Origin: Paenibacillus phytorum
Lineage (GTDB): Bacteria > Bacillota > Bacilli > Paenibacillales > NBRC-103111
Assembly (NCBI RefSeq): GCF_013141715.1
Contig: NZ_WHOA01000141.1
Location: 54,954-118,953, forward strand
DNA length: 64,000 bases
Direction of reading: 5' to 3'
Shown: positions 36,353-47,000 of the stretch, piece after piece
Layout of the letters: each line of letters starts with the position of its first letter
Position numbering within the stretch: the stretch's first letter is position 1
Notes under the pieces: generated by a model
What the model was told of the DNA's origin: nothing
Seen by the model: only the letters and a program-made list of their open reading frames with translations
Databases searched by the model: none
Program-made: the position numbers and the translations under genes

Positions 36353-37730
36353 GTCGGTTTCTCTCCTTTTCGTCTAAGAAAGCTAGTGATTGATTGCGGC
36401 GTTCCTCCAACTCCTTCAACATAACTGGTTGAATCTTGTCTAGACGGTAGAACAGCAACAGTAAAATCATGATGACTTGCCCGATAATCGGCGCCCATAA
36501 ATAGTTAAACGAGATTGCTGCTAATGCGGAGTCCGACTGCGCCGTACTGTTAGCTACATAGCCGCCTAACGATAATATCCAGCCTCCGAGCGCACCGCCA
36601 AGTCCCATTCCGACTTTAACCCCGAAGCTTGAAGCTGAATACAACAGGCCTTGCGCCCGCACGCCGGATTTCCATTCACCATAATCGACCGTATCCGCCA
36701 TCATTGCAAAGATAAGACCAGCACCTGCGCCCATGCCAAGCCCGCTAATAAGCAGTCCCGTCAAAAGCATAGGCACAGAAAGCGCGTTCCCCCCGATAAT
36801 GGCGACAATATAACCAAGGATGGAAACAACGGATCCAATAATAATCGTGTTCCTTTTCCCAATTTTTTTCACTGCCATTGGAGCGAACACCATCGTAACA
36901 ATCATCAGAAGCTGCATCGAATTCACAATCGGAATGAGCTCCGGCTTTTTCAGATAGTAAGTCATATAATAAATGCTCGTCTGACCTTGAATCGACGTTG
37001 TGATCCATAGAAACAAGCCAAGCAGCAGCATGATCAGCCAAGGTGTATTTCCTTTGAGCGCCTTGACCCCTTCACGCATTGGGAGCGGCTTCTCATCGAT
37101 CGCTTTAACGCGTTCTTTAGTGTTAACAAACATGTTCAAAAACAGAAGCATGGCGATGACCGCGAACAAAACCATGGTCACAATAAATCCTTTTGCTTGA
37201 TTGCCTCCGCCAAAAGCATTCACAAGCGGCATCGTTCCGGCGCTTACTGTGATAACCCCAAATATGGCGAAAACCATCCGAACCGTGTTGACCACCGTAC
37301 GTTCATTGGAATCACTAGTCAGACTCGGCAGGATCGCCGACAAGGGCAAGTTAATGCCGGAGTACATAATACCGAGCACAGTGTACGTAATGTATGCGTA
37401 TACAAGTTTACCCGTATCGCCAAAATCCGGCGTTAAAAACATGAGTACGGCTGTAATGCCGAATGGAATGGCAAGCCAGAGGAAATACGGTCTGCATTTA
37501 CCCCACTTGGATTGGGTGCGGTCAATCATGACGCCAATGAATGGCTCGACAATCGCGTCAATGACACGCGCAACAAGGAATAGTGTAGCTACAGCCCCAG
37601 GGTTCAAACCAAAGACATCCGTATAGAAGTACATCAGATAAAGCGTTGTCATTTGGAAAATCAGATTAGATGCTGTATCGCCCAGACCGTAGCTAATACG
37701 CTCTCTCCATGGCACTTGATTTTGATTCAT
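36324..37730 (-). CDS. GPH-family sugar:cation symporter (MelB-like)
   Basis: Membrane transporter of 468 residues with about twelve hydrophobic segments. The N terminus shows ISYGLGDTASNLIF and YFYTDVFGLNPG, typical of GPH glycoside-pentoside-hexuronide symporters, and the loop DRTQSKWGKCRPYFLW matches the MelB-type conserved loop. It likely brings in a glycoside that the two downstream GH3 enzymes cleave. ATG at 37730 follows AGAGGAG. It is the first gene of the four-gene operon; a CcpA-box-like sequence lies 24 bp upstream. Confidence 0.9.
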   Translation of the reverse strand: MNQNQVPWRERISYGLGDTASNLIFQMTTLYLMYFYTDVFGLNPGAVATLFLVARVIDAIVEPFIGVMIDRTQSKWGKCRPYFLWLAIPFGITAVLMFLTPDFGDTGKLVYAYITYTVLGIMYSGINLPLSAILPSLTSDSNERTVVNTVRMVFAIFGVITVSAGTMPLVNAFGGGNQAKGFIVTMVLFAVIAMLLFLNMFVNTKERVKAIDEKPLPMREGVKALKGNTPWLIMLLLGLFLWITTSIQGQTSIYYMTYYLKKPELIPIVNSMQLLMIVTMVFAPMAVKKIGKRNTIIIGSVVSILGYIVAIIGGNALSVPMLLTGLLISGLGMGAGAGLIFAMMADTVDYGEWKSGVRAQGLLYSASSFGVKVGMGLGGALGGWILSLGGYVANSTAQSDSALAAISFNYLWAPIIGQVIMILLLLFYRLDKIQPVMLKELEERRNQSLAFLDEKERNRHENTHTTAY

Positions 37731-37753
37731 GTTAGCATCTCCTCTGCTCTTAT

Positions 37754-37767
37754 TGTTAGCGCTTTCT
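37754..37767 (-). promoter_or_regulatory. CcpA (cre)-like site upstream of the GPH operon
   Basis: TGTTAGCGCTTTCT matches the cre consensus TGWNANCGNTNWCA at all but the last base. It lies 24-37 bp before the symporter start and fits repression of a glycoside operon by good carbon sources. CcpA itself is not in this window. Confidence 0.5.
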
Positions 37768-37811
37768 AGGATTCATTATAACTTTACGGCTCCTATTAAA
37801 CTGTCCGTATT

Positions 37812-38717
37812 TTAACGGAAATAGGGGGCATTTTTATCTTTTTGCAGAACAGATGCGTTCGTTTGATGGTCTGAATAGATATCTACCTTAAACAACTTGC
37901 AGAACAACAGCATGCAGGTGATTGTAATAAATGCCCCAGTCAGTACGTCTGTTGCAAAATGATCGCCCATAATAACGCGGCTCGTCGATGTGCAAAGTCC
38001 CCAAGCCACTGCAATGACTAGCATAATGTTGCGCCACTTGCTCGCGAAAGGCATAAAAAGCATCCATACCATCATCGTCCAGCCATTGGCGGAATGCCCC
38101 GAAGGAAACGATTTATGCGCTTCAGCAGTGACCCCGTTCTCCTGAATGCCTTGCGGAAGGAACCAGCTGGTAAACTGAGAATAGTCGCCCTCCATATTGC
38201 GGAAACGCATTCTGCCCCAGAAAATCTTAAGGACGTTCACTACCATAATCTCCGCAAAAACGATAACAATACCAGCCCATGCAGCCCTGTTATATGTGCT
38301 TAGCGTTTCAACAGGCACTTGCATCAGTAACCACTGAGCAAGTGCCGCAAGCAGTACAGCCACAGCTAAACAGATGAGCATTACGCCGCTCCCAGCCAGC
38401 TCATATCCTCGGTTGAGAGCAATAAATACGATGCTAAATCCACTTAACAGGATGAATAAACCGGAAATCAGACGAATTAGGATCTTTTTAACCAAGCGTG
38501 CATCCCTAACCGTACTAAAAAGAATACTTCCCGCCGCAAATAACACAAGGAAAGCCGGGTGCTCCCCGTACACTTCAAAAAACCAACCAAACCGCGAATG
38601 CTCCTCGTTGTAGAGTGCTTTGGATACATTCAAATCAGCAAAAGTAAATATAGCCATTAATGCAACCCATAGCATAAAAAATCCCCATATAAATCGCTTT
38701 GTCCCTCTGGTCGCCAT
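37812..38717 (-). CDS. PAP2-family membrane phosphatase
   Basis: Integral membrane acid phosphatase of 301 residues. It has several hydrophobic segments and the three PAP2 phosphatase motifs: KIFWGRMRF (motif 1, with RF where RP is normal), SFPSGHS (motif 2) and SRVIMGDHFATDV (motif 3, His nucleophile). It could dephosphorylate undecaprenyl-PP or lipid phosphates at the outer face of the membrane. ATG at 38717 follows AAAGGAG; an in-frame ATG at 38768 is less likely. It stands alone. A CcpA-box-like sequence lies just upstream. Confidence 0.88.
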   Translation of the reverse strand: MATRGTKRFIWGFFMLWVALMAIFTFADLNVSKALYNEEHSRFGWFFEVYGEHPAFLVLFAAGSILFSTVRDARLVKKILIRLISGLFILLSGFSIVFIALNRGYELAGSGVMLICLAVAVLLAALAQWLLMQVPVETLSTYNRAAWAGIVIVFAEIMVVNVLKIFWGRMRFRNMEGDYSQFTSWFLPQGIQENGVTAEAHKSFPSGHSANGWTMMVWMLFMPFASKWRNIMLVIAVAWGLCTSTSRVIMGDHFATDVLTGAFITITCMLLFCKLFKVDIYSDHQTNASVLQKDKNAPYFR

Positions 38718-38753
38718 CTTGGTTGCTCCTTTCCAAATAAATATCACCCCAAT

Positions 38754-38767
38754 AGAAAACGCTTTCA
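38754..38767 (-). promoter_or_regulatory. CcpA (cre)-like site upstream of the PAP2 gene
   Basis: AGAAAACGCTTTCA differs from the cre consensus only at the first base. It lies about 40 bp before the PAP2 start. Its reverse strand reads TGAAAGCGTTTTCT. Confidence 0.45.
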
Positions 38768-38842
38768 TTTCAAATTATAAAGGTCCCTTCATCCACTCGG
38801 ATAGGCGAATATTAACGAAAATTAGGGTGTATTTTAACCTTG

Positions 38843-38873
38843 AGCCTTCCGTCCACAACATCGACGGAAGGCT
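38843..38873 (-). terminator. Hairpin downstream of the HSL-type esterase gene
   Basis: GCCTTCCGTC pairs perfectly with GACGGAAGGC around CACAACATC, about 25 bp past the stop. No T-run follows, so termination is likely but not certain. Confidence 0.55.
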
Positions 38874-38896
38874 GGGCCGCAGCCCTGCTAACTCTT

Positions 38897-40003
38897 TTAT
38901 GAAAATATACGTTTGATGTCTTTGGCGATTTCATGGACGCAATCTTCCGCCTGCGGATACAATCCTGTCTTATCCAGAAATGCATGATCCATGCCGTTAT
39001 ACTGAATCAGCTTCGTTGCGACGCCCGAGCGAGTAAGCTTACGAGCGTACGCTTCACACTCCAGCCTTAGGTAGTCATATTCTGCCGTCACAATCAGCGT
39101 TTCCGGCATGCCGCTTAAATCTTCTGCCAATAATGGAGCGAAATAAGGATCTGATGGCTCCGCGTTATTTTGCAAATATAGATTCACAATTAAATTACTC
39201 ATTCCGGCTATTCCTTCAACCCCTGCCATAATGAGCTCCCGGTGATTGCGAATATCGTATTCGTCCAGGCTCCATTTGAAATCCTCCGTTTCGCCTGCCC
39301 CCATGTTAACGGTCGGATAAATAAGCGCCTGATACTTAATCATGTTCGTTCCTTTGTCACGATCCATCAAGGCGCAAACCGTAGCCAAGTTACCGCCAGC
39401 ACTGTCGCCAGCCACTGTGATTTGCTGAGGATCCGCACCGATTTCGTCGGCATGCTCGTAAACCCATTGAACCGCTTCGAAGCAATCATTTAGTCCGGCA
39501 GGAAACGCATGCTCTGGCGCTAGTCGGTAATCGACCGAGACGACGACAGCTCCCGCTTTTTCAGCCAAAGCTTTACAAGGATTTTCGACGACATCTACGG
39601 TTCCGCCAATAAAGCCGCCGCCATGAAAGAACACGACTACAGGTAATCGTCCTTCGCCCGCGGGGCTATAAATACGTATGGGGATCGAACTATTTGTTCC
39701 TTTAATTTCTTTGTAAACGGTATCAATTTGTGTTCGGGTAATGTCTTCATTCTTCCATCCGAACATAGCTCTAATCGTTTTCACAAAAGTTGGTATATCG
39801 GAAGGGTCGAAACTCGGCCTTTCTGCAGACGCCATAGCCAGAGCTTGCTGCAGCTGGACATGATGTACCCGCGGGTCTAACTGCCCCAAGGCATCCGAGT
39901 CAGGAATAGGTTTGACCACATAATCGTAATCGTTCTGCTTGGTGACTACCGCCTTTTCTTCTAGCAATGAAACTAATTTTCCATATTGTTCTTTGTTGTC
40001 CAT
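38897..40003 (-). CDS. HSL-family alpha/beta hydrolase (esterase)
   Basis: Alpha/beta hydrolase of 368 residues from the hormone-sensitive-lipase family. The oxyanion motif HGGGFIGG and the nucleophile elbow GDSAGGN are exact, the acidic residue lies in TAEYDYLR, and the catalytic His in GMDHAFL. It should split short-chain esters in the cytoplasm. ATG at 40003 is chosen because GAGGGAG lies 9 nt before it; ATG at 40012 sits directly on that site. It is divergent from an IclR-type regulator and they share a 155-bp promoter region, which implies control by that regulator. Confidence 0.92.
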   Translation of the reverse strand: MDNKEQYGKLVSLLEEKAVVTKQNDYDYVVKPIPDSDALGQLDPRVHHVQLQQALAMASAERPSFDPSDIPTFVKTIRAMFGWKNEDITRTQIDTVYKEIKGTNSSIPIRIYSPAGEGRLPVVVFFHGGGFIGGTVDVVENPCKALAEKAGAVVVSVDYRLAPEHAFPAGLNDCFEAVQWVYEHADEIGADPQQITVAGDSAGGNLATVCALMDRDKGTNMIKYQALIYPTVNMGAGETEDFKWSLDEYDIRNHRELIMAGVEGIAGMSNLIVNLYLQNNAEPSDPYFAPLLAEDLSGMPETLIVTAEYDYLRLECEAYARKLTRSGVATKLIQYNGMDHAFLDKTGLYPQAEDCVHEIAKDIKRIFS

Positions 40004-40062
40004 GTGTAACATCTCCCTCTGCTCGTTTAGTGAATCTTGATTGGATAAATGCCTTTATGTAT

Positions 40063-40091
40063 GTATAATAATAGGCAATTGGCGACTTCAA
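40063..40091 (-). promoter_or_regulatory. Promoter of the esterase gene
   Basis: On the minus strand TTGAAG (40086-40091) is followed after exactly 17 bp by TTATAC (40063-40068). It lies about 60 bp before the esterase start and next to the IclR-like operator. Confidence 0.6.
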
Positions 40092-40101
40092 CAATGCAAT
40101 T

Positions 40102-40118
40102 GTTCCTGTATACGGAAC
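40102..40118. promoter_or_regulatory. Candidate IclR-family operator between divergent genes
   Basis: GTTCCTGTATACGGAAC is a near-perfect palindrome (arms GTTCC/GGAAC, core GTATAC) midway between the esterase gene and the IclR gene. It lies just upstream of the esterase -35 box and covers the likely -35 region of the IclR promoter, whose TATAAT is at 40128-40133. It fits autoregulation plus control of the esterase. Confidence 0.6.
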
Positions 40119-40158
40119 GTGAAAAGTTATAATAATATCGGAGAGGGAGGATCAATTC

Positions 40159-40950
40159 GTGCCGAATACAAATCCGCAACTGCTTTCTTCTGTTAAAAAT
40201 GCCTTAAGCCTTTTAAAATTGTTTACCGTAAAAACGCCTGAAAAAAGACTGACCGAGTTAGCCAAGGAGTTAGGGCTGGGCAAAAGCACAACCAGTCGAC
40301 TGCTATCTACCTTACTGAGTGAGGGATTTGTCTACCAGGACCCTATCACTCATACATACAGACTCGGCCAACGAATCGTATCCCTGTACCAAGTTATGGT
40401 GACCACCTATATGGATTTAGCGGAAGCGGCTATTCCCATCATCGAACGTCTTGCTCGTGAAACTTCCGAAGTTCTCAGAGTGGCTGTATTAGAAGAAAAC
40501 GAGGTCGTGTATATTTTTCAATCAGAAGGTCAAAGAAAAGAAGATATAGCAGCTTACATAGGGGAAAGAAATCCTGTCCATTGCACAAGCTCCGGCAAAA
40601 TGCTTTTGGCCTATCAAGATGAACTCGCACTGAATAAATTATTGAACCGTCCTCTTACCGCCTACACATCAAAAACCATTACCGACCCGATGGAGTTGAA
40701 AGAGCAGCTTAAGCGTATTCGAAAACAAGATTATTGCGTCACTTTCGGGGAAATCATCGAAAATTGGGTATCCATTTCCTCGCCCCTTCGGGACTCGACC
40801 GGTCAAGTCATATCTGCACTTACTTTAATTGCTCCGATGCATCGTATGGACGAGAACCGAATCGTCTCCTACACGAATAAAGTCGTGAAAACAGCGAAAG
40901 AAATATCGCGTCAGTTCGGCTTTATAAAAGAAGAAGCAAAAAAAGGATAG
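40159..40950 (+). CDS. IclR-family transcriptional regulator
   Basis: Regulator of 263 residues. The N-terminal winged helix reads KRLTELAKELGLGKSTTSRLL followed by EGFVYQDPITHTYRLG; the effector domain holds LRVAVLEENEVVYIFQSEG and HCTSSGKMLLAYQ, characteristic of IclR proteins. GTG at 40159 has GGGAGG eight nt upstream. It is divergent from the esterase gene with a palindromic operator in between. A strong terminator begins in its last codons. The effector molecule is unknown. Confidence 0.94.
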   Translation: MPNTNPQLLSSVKNALSLLKLFTVKTPEKRLTELAKELGLGKSTTSRLLSTLLSEGFVYQDPITHTYRLGQRIVSLYQVMVTTYMDLAEAAIPIIERLARETSEVLRVAVLEENEVVYIFQSEGQRKEDIAAYIGERNPVHCTSSGKMLLAYQDELALNKLLNRPLTAYTSKTITDPMELKEQLKRIRKQDYCVTFGEIIENWVSISSPLRDSTGQVISALTLIAPMHRMDENRIVSYTNKVVKTAKEISRQFGFIKEEAKKG

Positions 40951-40984
40951 TGAGCTGCTTAGACAGCCTGACTATCCTTTTTTT
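40938..40984 (+). terminator. Terminator of the IclR gene
   Basis: AAAAAAGGATAGT pairs with ACTATCCTTTTTT around an 18-nt loop, and the stop codon is part of the stem. A run of T follows on the plus strand, and the run of A at the left end could serve the opposite strand. Confidence 0.88.
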
Positions 40985-41047
40985 GTATACCCATATCTCG
41001 TGTTGATGTTCATAAGTAGCACTCTGCTGCAAACAGCCAGCATGACA

Positions 41048-44000
41048 TTACATTTGGAATACTACCGTTGGATTTGTTGTTATGTTATTTACAATTTCTC
41101 TATACGTTCCCCCATAAGTCATGCCGAAGGTATAAGAACCAGGCAATAGCTCCTTGCTGACCTCTCCACCGATTGTTTGGCCAAATGTCAGCCAGCCTCC
41201 CGCATAGTATTTCACGCTGCCACTGTCCATCAGATTTCCTTGGCTGTCTTTCAGTTGTACTTTGACCTTAACTGTCTGGAAAATGACCACTGGATCAGTT
41301 CCTATATTCTGTACTTTCTCCTTATACGCACCCGCATTTGTCATACCGAAGGTATAAGAACCAGGCAATAGCTCCTTGCTGATCTCTCCACCGATTGTTT
41401 GGCCGAACGTCAACCAGCCTCCCGCATAGTATTTCACACTGCCACTGTCCATCAGATTTCCTAGACTGTCTTTCAGTTGTACTTTGACCTTAACTGTCTG
41501 GAAAATGACCACTGGATCAGTTCCTATATTCTGTACTTTCTCCCTATACGCACCCTCGTTTGTCATTCCGAAAGTATAAGAACCAGGCAACAGCTCTTTG
41601 CTGATCTCTCCACCGGTTGTTTGGCCGAACGTCAACCAGCCTCCCGCATAGTATTTCACGCTGCCACTGTCCATTAGATTTCCTAGGCTGTCCTTCAGCT
41701 GAACCTTGGCCTTTACCGTCTGGAATTCAACCACCGCATCAGTTCCGGTATTTTGCAGCTTCTCTTTATATGTTCCCTCATACGTAATGCCGAAGGTGTA
41801 GCTTTTGTCTGCTATGGATTTACTTACCCTACCACTAGCATCCGTCACACCAAAATCCTTCCATCCTCCGTCGTAGTATTTCACTACTCCGCCGCTGAGC
41901 GGATTGCCATTACTGTCTTTTAACTCAATCTTTACCGCGGTTGTAGCAATCGAAAAACTAAGATTATGTGCCGACTCAACATTCCCCGCTTGATCCGTTG
42001 ACTTATAGATCAAAGTATATTGACCTTTTTTATCCAACGTAAGAGGGGATGTATATGGCTGAAATGTACTCCCATTATCCAGACTGTATGCAGTATTCTT
42101 CACACCTGACTGGTCATCCACTGCACTTAGACTGAATGTAACCGGCCCAGCGTAAGCACCGTTAGGTCCGTCTGGTTGTGCCGGGTTCACACTGGCTGAT
42201 GTACTCGGGGCTATTTTGTCAATGTTGTTCACCGTATAGCTGGTAACATTGGACGCATGGCCTGCCGCATCTGTTCCTCTAGCAAAGATCATGCCATTTT
42301 CGGAAACGACTACTGGCATTGTGTATGCTGTCCATGTACCGTTAGTGCCCACTTTGTATTCTTTCACCGCTGCATCAGTCGGGTAGCTAATCGTTACGGT
42401 AACATCGGTGTTAGTCGGTGCTGTGATATCTGCAGAAAGGATCGCCTCTGCTGGCGGTTGCGCAACTTGATTTGTGTTGTATGTCAGCGGGATCCTAAAT
42501 GAAGCACCGCCTGCTATATCATAGATAAATCCTTTACTGAAATCATTCGAATCTTTATAGGATCGGACAAGCGTAATGTCCCCTATATCGAGCTTCAAGC
42601 GGGTTCCTTCCATGACGGATACATCCTTAATGTGGTAAGACGCATAGCGGACACCGTCATTTTGAATGGTGATGCTCTTACCAATCAAATCGGCAGGGGT
42701 GCTGAAAAGCCCAGAAGTATCGATAATAATCTCGTTATGCTGTGACAAATCCTTCGTAAAGTCCACAACTGTTCCGGTAACGGCTCCAACCCGATCCTGC
42801 CCGACTTCATTGTTCTTTCCGATATAAGAGCCGTCGTGCAAATAGGTGCTCGCACTTCCATCCTCCTGCACCGAATATACGCCGAAGAAGCCTTTAAACT
42901 CCAAAGAGTATGCGGTATCAGGCAGTTCAACCGTGTAAGCTTTGCTTGAATCCAAGCTGCTAACCAAATAATCGGTTCTGCCGTTTTTCAATTTTACGCT
43001 TACTGCCCGAACCCCGCTGTCATCCACGGTCTGTCCGTTCAGCTTAACGATCAATGGCGTGATGGAGCTAATAAAGCGTTCTCCCTTATACGGCTCAATG
43101 ATCGAAGTAAATAGACTATCCATGTTAGTGCCGCTGCGGTGAGCGACCAAGTACCGGAGATCTTTCGGATTGCCAATCTTATTCTGCGGAGGTACTCCGT
43201 CGGCCAACGCTACGTCATTAACACTGCCTAGCATCGTCAACCTTAGGTGAACGTCTGTTGCTGCCCCGCTGCCTTGACCGTACATATTCCAAGTATCTTT
43301 CACATGCCAGTCGATACTGAATTTGTCCGCCGGAGACCCATCACGTTCCACGTTTTTCAAATAGTGAAACCCGCTGCCCATATAGCCGACCCCTGCGATA
43401 TCATCGACTCTTTGCCCGTAAGGCACATCCGCTCCCGCATACGTCCCCGTTGCTTGCGGAACCAAGTTCAACCCTTCCGTCGCAACCGTTCCTTCTGCTC
43501 CATGGAAGCTAAAATAATGATCATTACCTCCCTTTACCCGAAACAGATCCACCGTATAGGAGTTCTTATCATCTGCCTTGATCATGGCCGTAGTTCGCTT
43601 ATACAACGTCGTCTGCGGATATACCTTAGGCGCTTCCACATCAATGAGCTTCACCAAGTCCGTATCGTCAAAATGCTTAGCATCCGCAGCCCATAAATTC
43701 GTGTTCTGTTTTCGCTTATCCACGACTACCGTGTTATGGCTGATCGTATTGACGACCCACTGCGCTCGATGCATATCGACGCTGTCAGCAAATTCGGGGT
43801 AGCCCAAATCTGGCGACAAATCGAGACCAAACGCGTGAAATCCTACGTTTAACGTGTCCGCGTGACCGTGACTTACGTTGCGGCCATAGAACATCCATTC
43901 ATCCCGAAGTGTGTTCTTCGCATTCAACTGGGCATCCCGCTGAGCTCGCGCCTGCGCATTTAGCAGATTCAATACGCGAACGTCCAGATTGAAACCGTTG

Positions 44001-47000
44001 GATGACGGATACTTCCCGGTGCCCTCGAAGGAAATGGTATGCAGTCCTTGCGTAAGGCTCATCTGGTTGATGATCTCATATTCATTCGTATCCGTTCCAT
44101 AAAAATCCAGCTCTTTAACGGATTGCCCATCGATGGAAATACGATAAATGCCGTTAAACTGAGCTTTTACGGGGAGTAAATCCAACTCATAATCATCCGT
44201 AGCTGGAACTATAAATTCGAATGTTGCCGTTTCTCCGCTTTGGGCTGCCGCAAGCTGTATGGAACTAGTAGCCTCAACAAACTTCGTCGGTACACTTTGT
44301 GCGGACACGTTCATGCCGCCAAAGCCAATCCTCGTTCCATAATCAACTTTCGGGTTATCACCATCCCGCAGCGCGGCAAATCCATATCCGCTCGCATTTA
44401 CACTTTCCAAATTCAGTGGACCTTTTACGTTAATAACCTCTTGAATTTGATTTGCGATCACACTAGGGCTGGAGGAAAATACGTCCTTATGAATCCCGTC
44501 GGTCGTATTATTGTTCAGAAAATAAGCCAACTGCGCATAAATCGGATCACCGAATTTTTCAAATGCTTTGACGGAATCCGTCATTCGCTCAATGATAAAT
44601 GGATTTCCGGTTCGGCCCGTATCCCCGATGTTTGCTGTAAATTTTTCGCTCAAAATGAGCGTACTCATGGCGGAAAACATTTTTCTAAACTTCACGTTGT
44701 TATACAGATCGGCTTGCGGGTATAGATCATAGCCCTCTAAGATATCGGCCGTCAACCGATGATTAACCAGCCACAAAGCATTGTAACCTGGCGCGCTTTC
44801 ATTTCCGTTTCCATCTCGGTCGACGTCCGAAACAAGTGAATTAAGAATATTTCCACCTGTCAAGCGAGTCGGATTGGCAAGGACTCCTCCAGTCTGAAAA
44901 ATGAAATCCAGCCACTCTTTCGTTTCAGGCATCGTATCGTAGACAACTGCAGCCATCGCCAGAGCACTTTGATGCATGCCGTCATTGCCGAGTATTTGCG
45001 TCTTTTTTATTGCCGGAAATACTTGCTTAATCATACCGTCTTCGATATTCCGACGAATGTTTGCTCCGGAATTTTTCGTATTTACAAATCGAAATTGCGT
45101 CGACTTCGCACTCAGAAATTGAATGGTTTCCGGGTCATCAAGTGCCGGGAATAAAGCATCGTAGGCACTAATAAACGACTTTACTAATTCGGTTTCCCAA
45201 ATGCCGCCTAATACTTTGCCATTGCCAACAGATTTGCCCGAAGAATTTAGAAACACCGCTCTATCAAACTTGCTTATATCCATTTCCGGATAAACATCCG
45301 CCACCCGATCTAGCAATATCGAACCGGCACGGCCATACTTGATGTCCCCCGTGTATAAATAAGCATCGCGGAATGCATTCAGCGAACGCTGAATCAGAGA
45401 ATCTCCCCCGTACCATGACCAATGGACATAGTAGGCGATGAATGTATACCGTTTTCCTTGTTCATCTACCCAGCCATAGCCGTCGTCGACTCCCCAGGTG
45501 GGTCCCTTTTCGGGGTAGAGCGTGTTTACGAGCAGACTCCGATCCGCGAGCTCCGGAAGGAATATGCCATGCTCATCCAAACCGCTACGGTAATAGGCTC
45601 CAAAGTCGTTCGTCGGAAACTTGTACCCGCTTGAGGGATCCACAATTTCCCATGGGTCGTTCAATGGATCCATACGATAAGGATAATTCCCGTATTTATC
45701 GATTTCCTTGCCGGTTATCGGACTTCCCAACGACTGATTAACGGCATAACTGCGAGGAAGCTTTTGACTGGGAACCGCGTTCCACAAAAAGTCCAATCCA
45801 TTAGCCAAAAATTTATCCGCGTTTGAAACCGCCGCATCCTTCAAGCTCTTTGCCCATTGCAGCTGCTGTATATTTTGCCGGGCGGCCGTGACCTTCTCCT
45901 GGTTGTACAGTGTCGTCCTCGTTTTGCTATTCATCAATTCACCTGACCTAATGAATGTCGCCTTATCGAAATAGACAGTTCCTCCCGCTGGCGACGAGGT
46001 GCCTAATCGTAGACTGATATAGGCGGTCTGGTCCGGAAAAATGCTCTTAAGCGTAATTGGCATCCAACCGTTGCTAGATGAACCCGTCTGGGACACCGAT
46101 GAAAGGAAGACCTTGTCAACATCCCATAATTCGACCTTCAGCTCAGCTGTCCCGGAGCTCGTGAAAGCAAACACATTTGCCGTATACTCAACGCCGGGTG
46201 AAACGGGAATGAGATGGCTGCGCAGTCCTGCCGACTGATCCACGGCATTGGTTATTTTGATGCTGCGGACTCCGTCATATGCCCTCTCGCCAGATACCTC
46301 CGCAAAGCCATCGACCCCACGCCAATCACTTGGCTTGCCATTATCCAACAGCTCGAATCGGCCGTTATTCAAATTGGGACTTGGATCCGGAGTGGCTTCC
46401 CCGAATTTGGCATCGTCAAAATAAGTCGTACCGATGTTAGAGGCCCCCAGATACAATCTTATTGTGGCGTAAGCTGCTCCAGCAGGCGCAGCACCAACAG
46501 CACGGATCGGCTTCCATTCATTCTGAGTAGTGCTAGCCGCAATCACGTTCGTTAAATTTGTATTGGCGGCATCCCAAAACTCCAGAAAAATGGTAGAAGC
46601 GCCGGATTCGTCATAAGCAAATACTTCCGCTTCATATTTTACCCCTACTGAAACTGGCATTTTCTGACTTCGGACTCCAATGCCAGCGGTTGCGCTCGTA
46701 TCCACTATTTTTACACTGCGATCTCCCGAACGCTTCCGCTCCATGGAGGACGCAATATTACCGCCGAAGATAGAATCCCAATAGCGAGGCATTCCATCAA
46801 TCGTACTCTCCATTCCGCCGTTCCTCAGTGGCGTGCTCGGATCCTTCACCAACTCCCGAAAATCCGCGTCATCAAAATAGGACGTACCGATGTTCCCTAG
46901 TCCTGAATAGACTCTCAGGCTTGCGAAAACAGCTCCTGTCGGCGCGGTTTGAGTGATTCCAAGCTGCTTCCACTGATTTAACGTATTATTAGTGGCAGTT

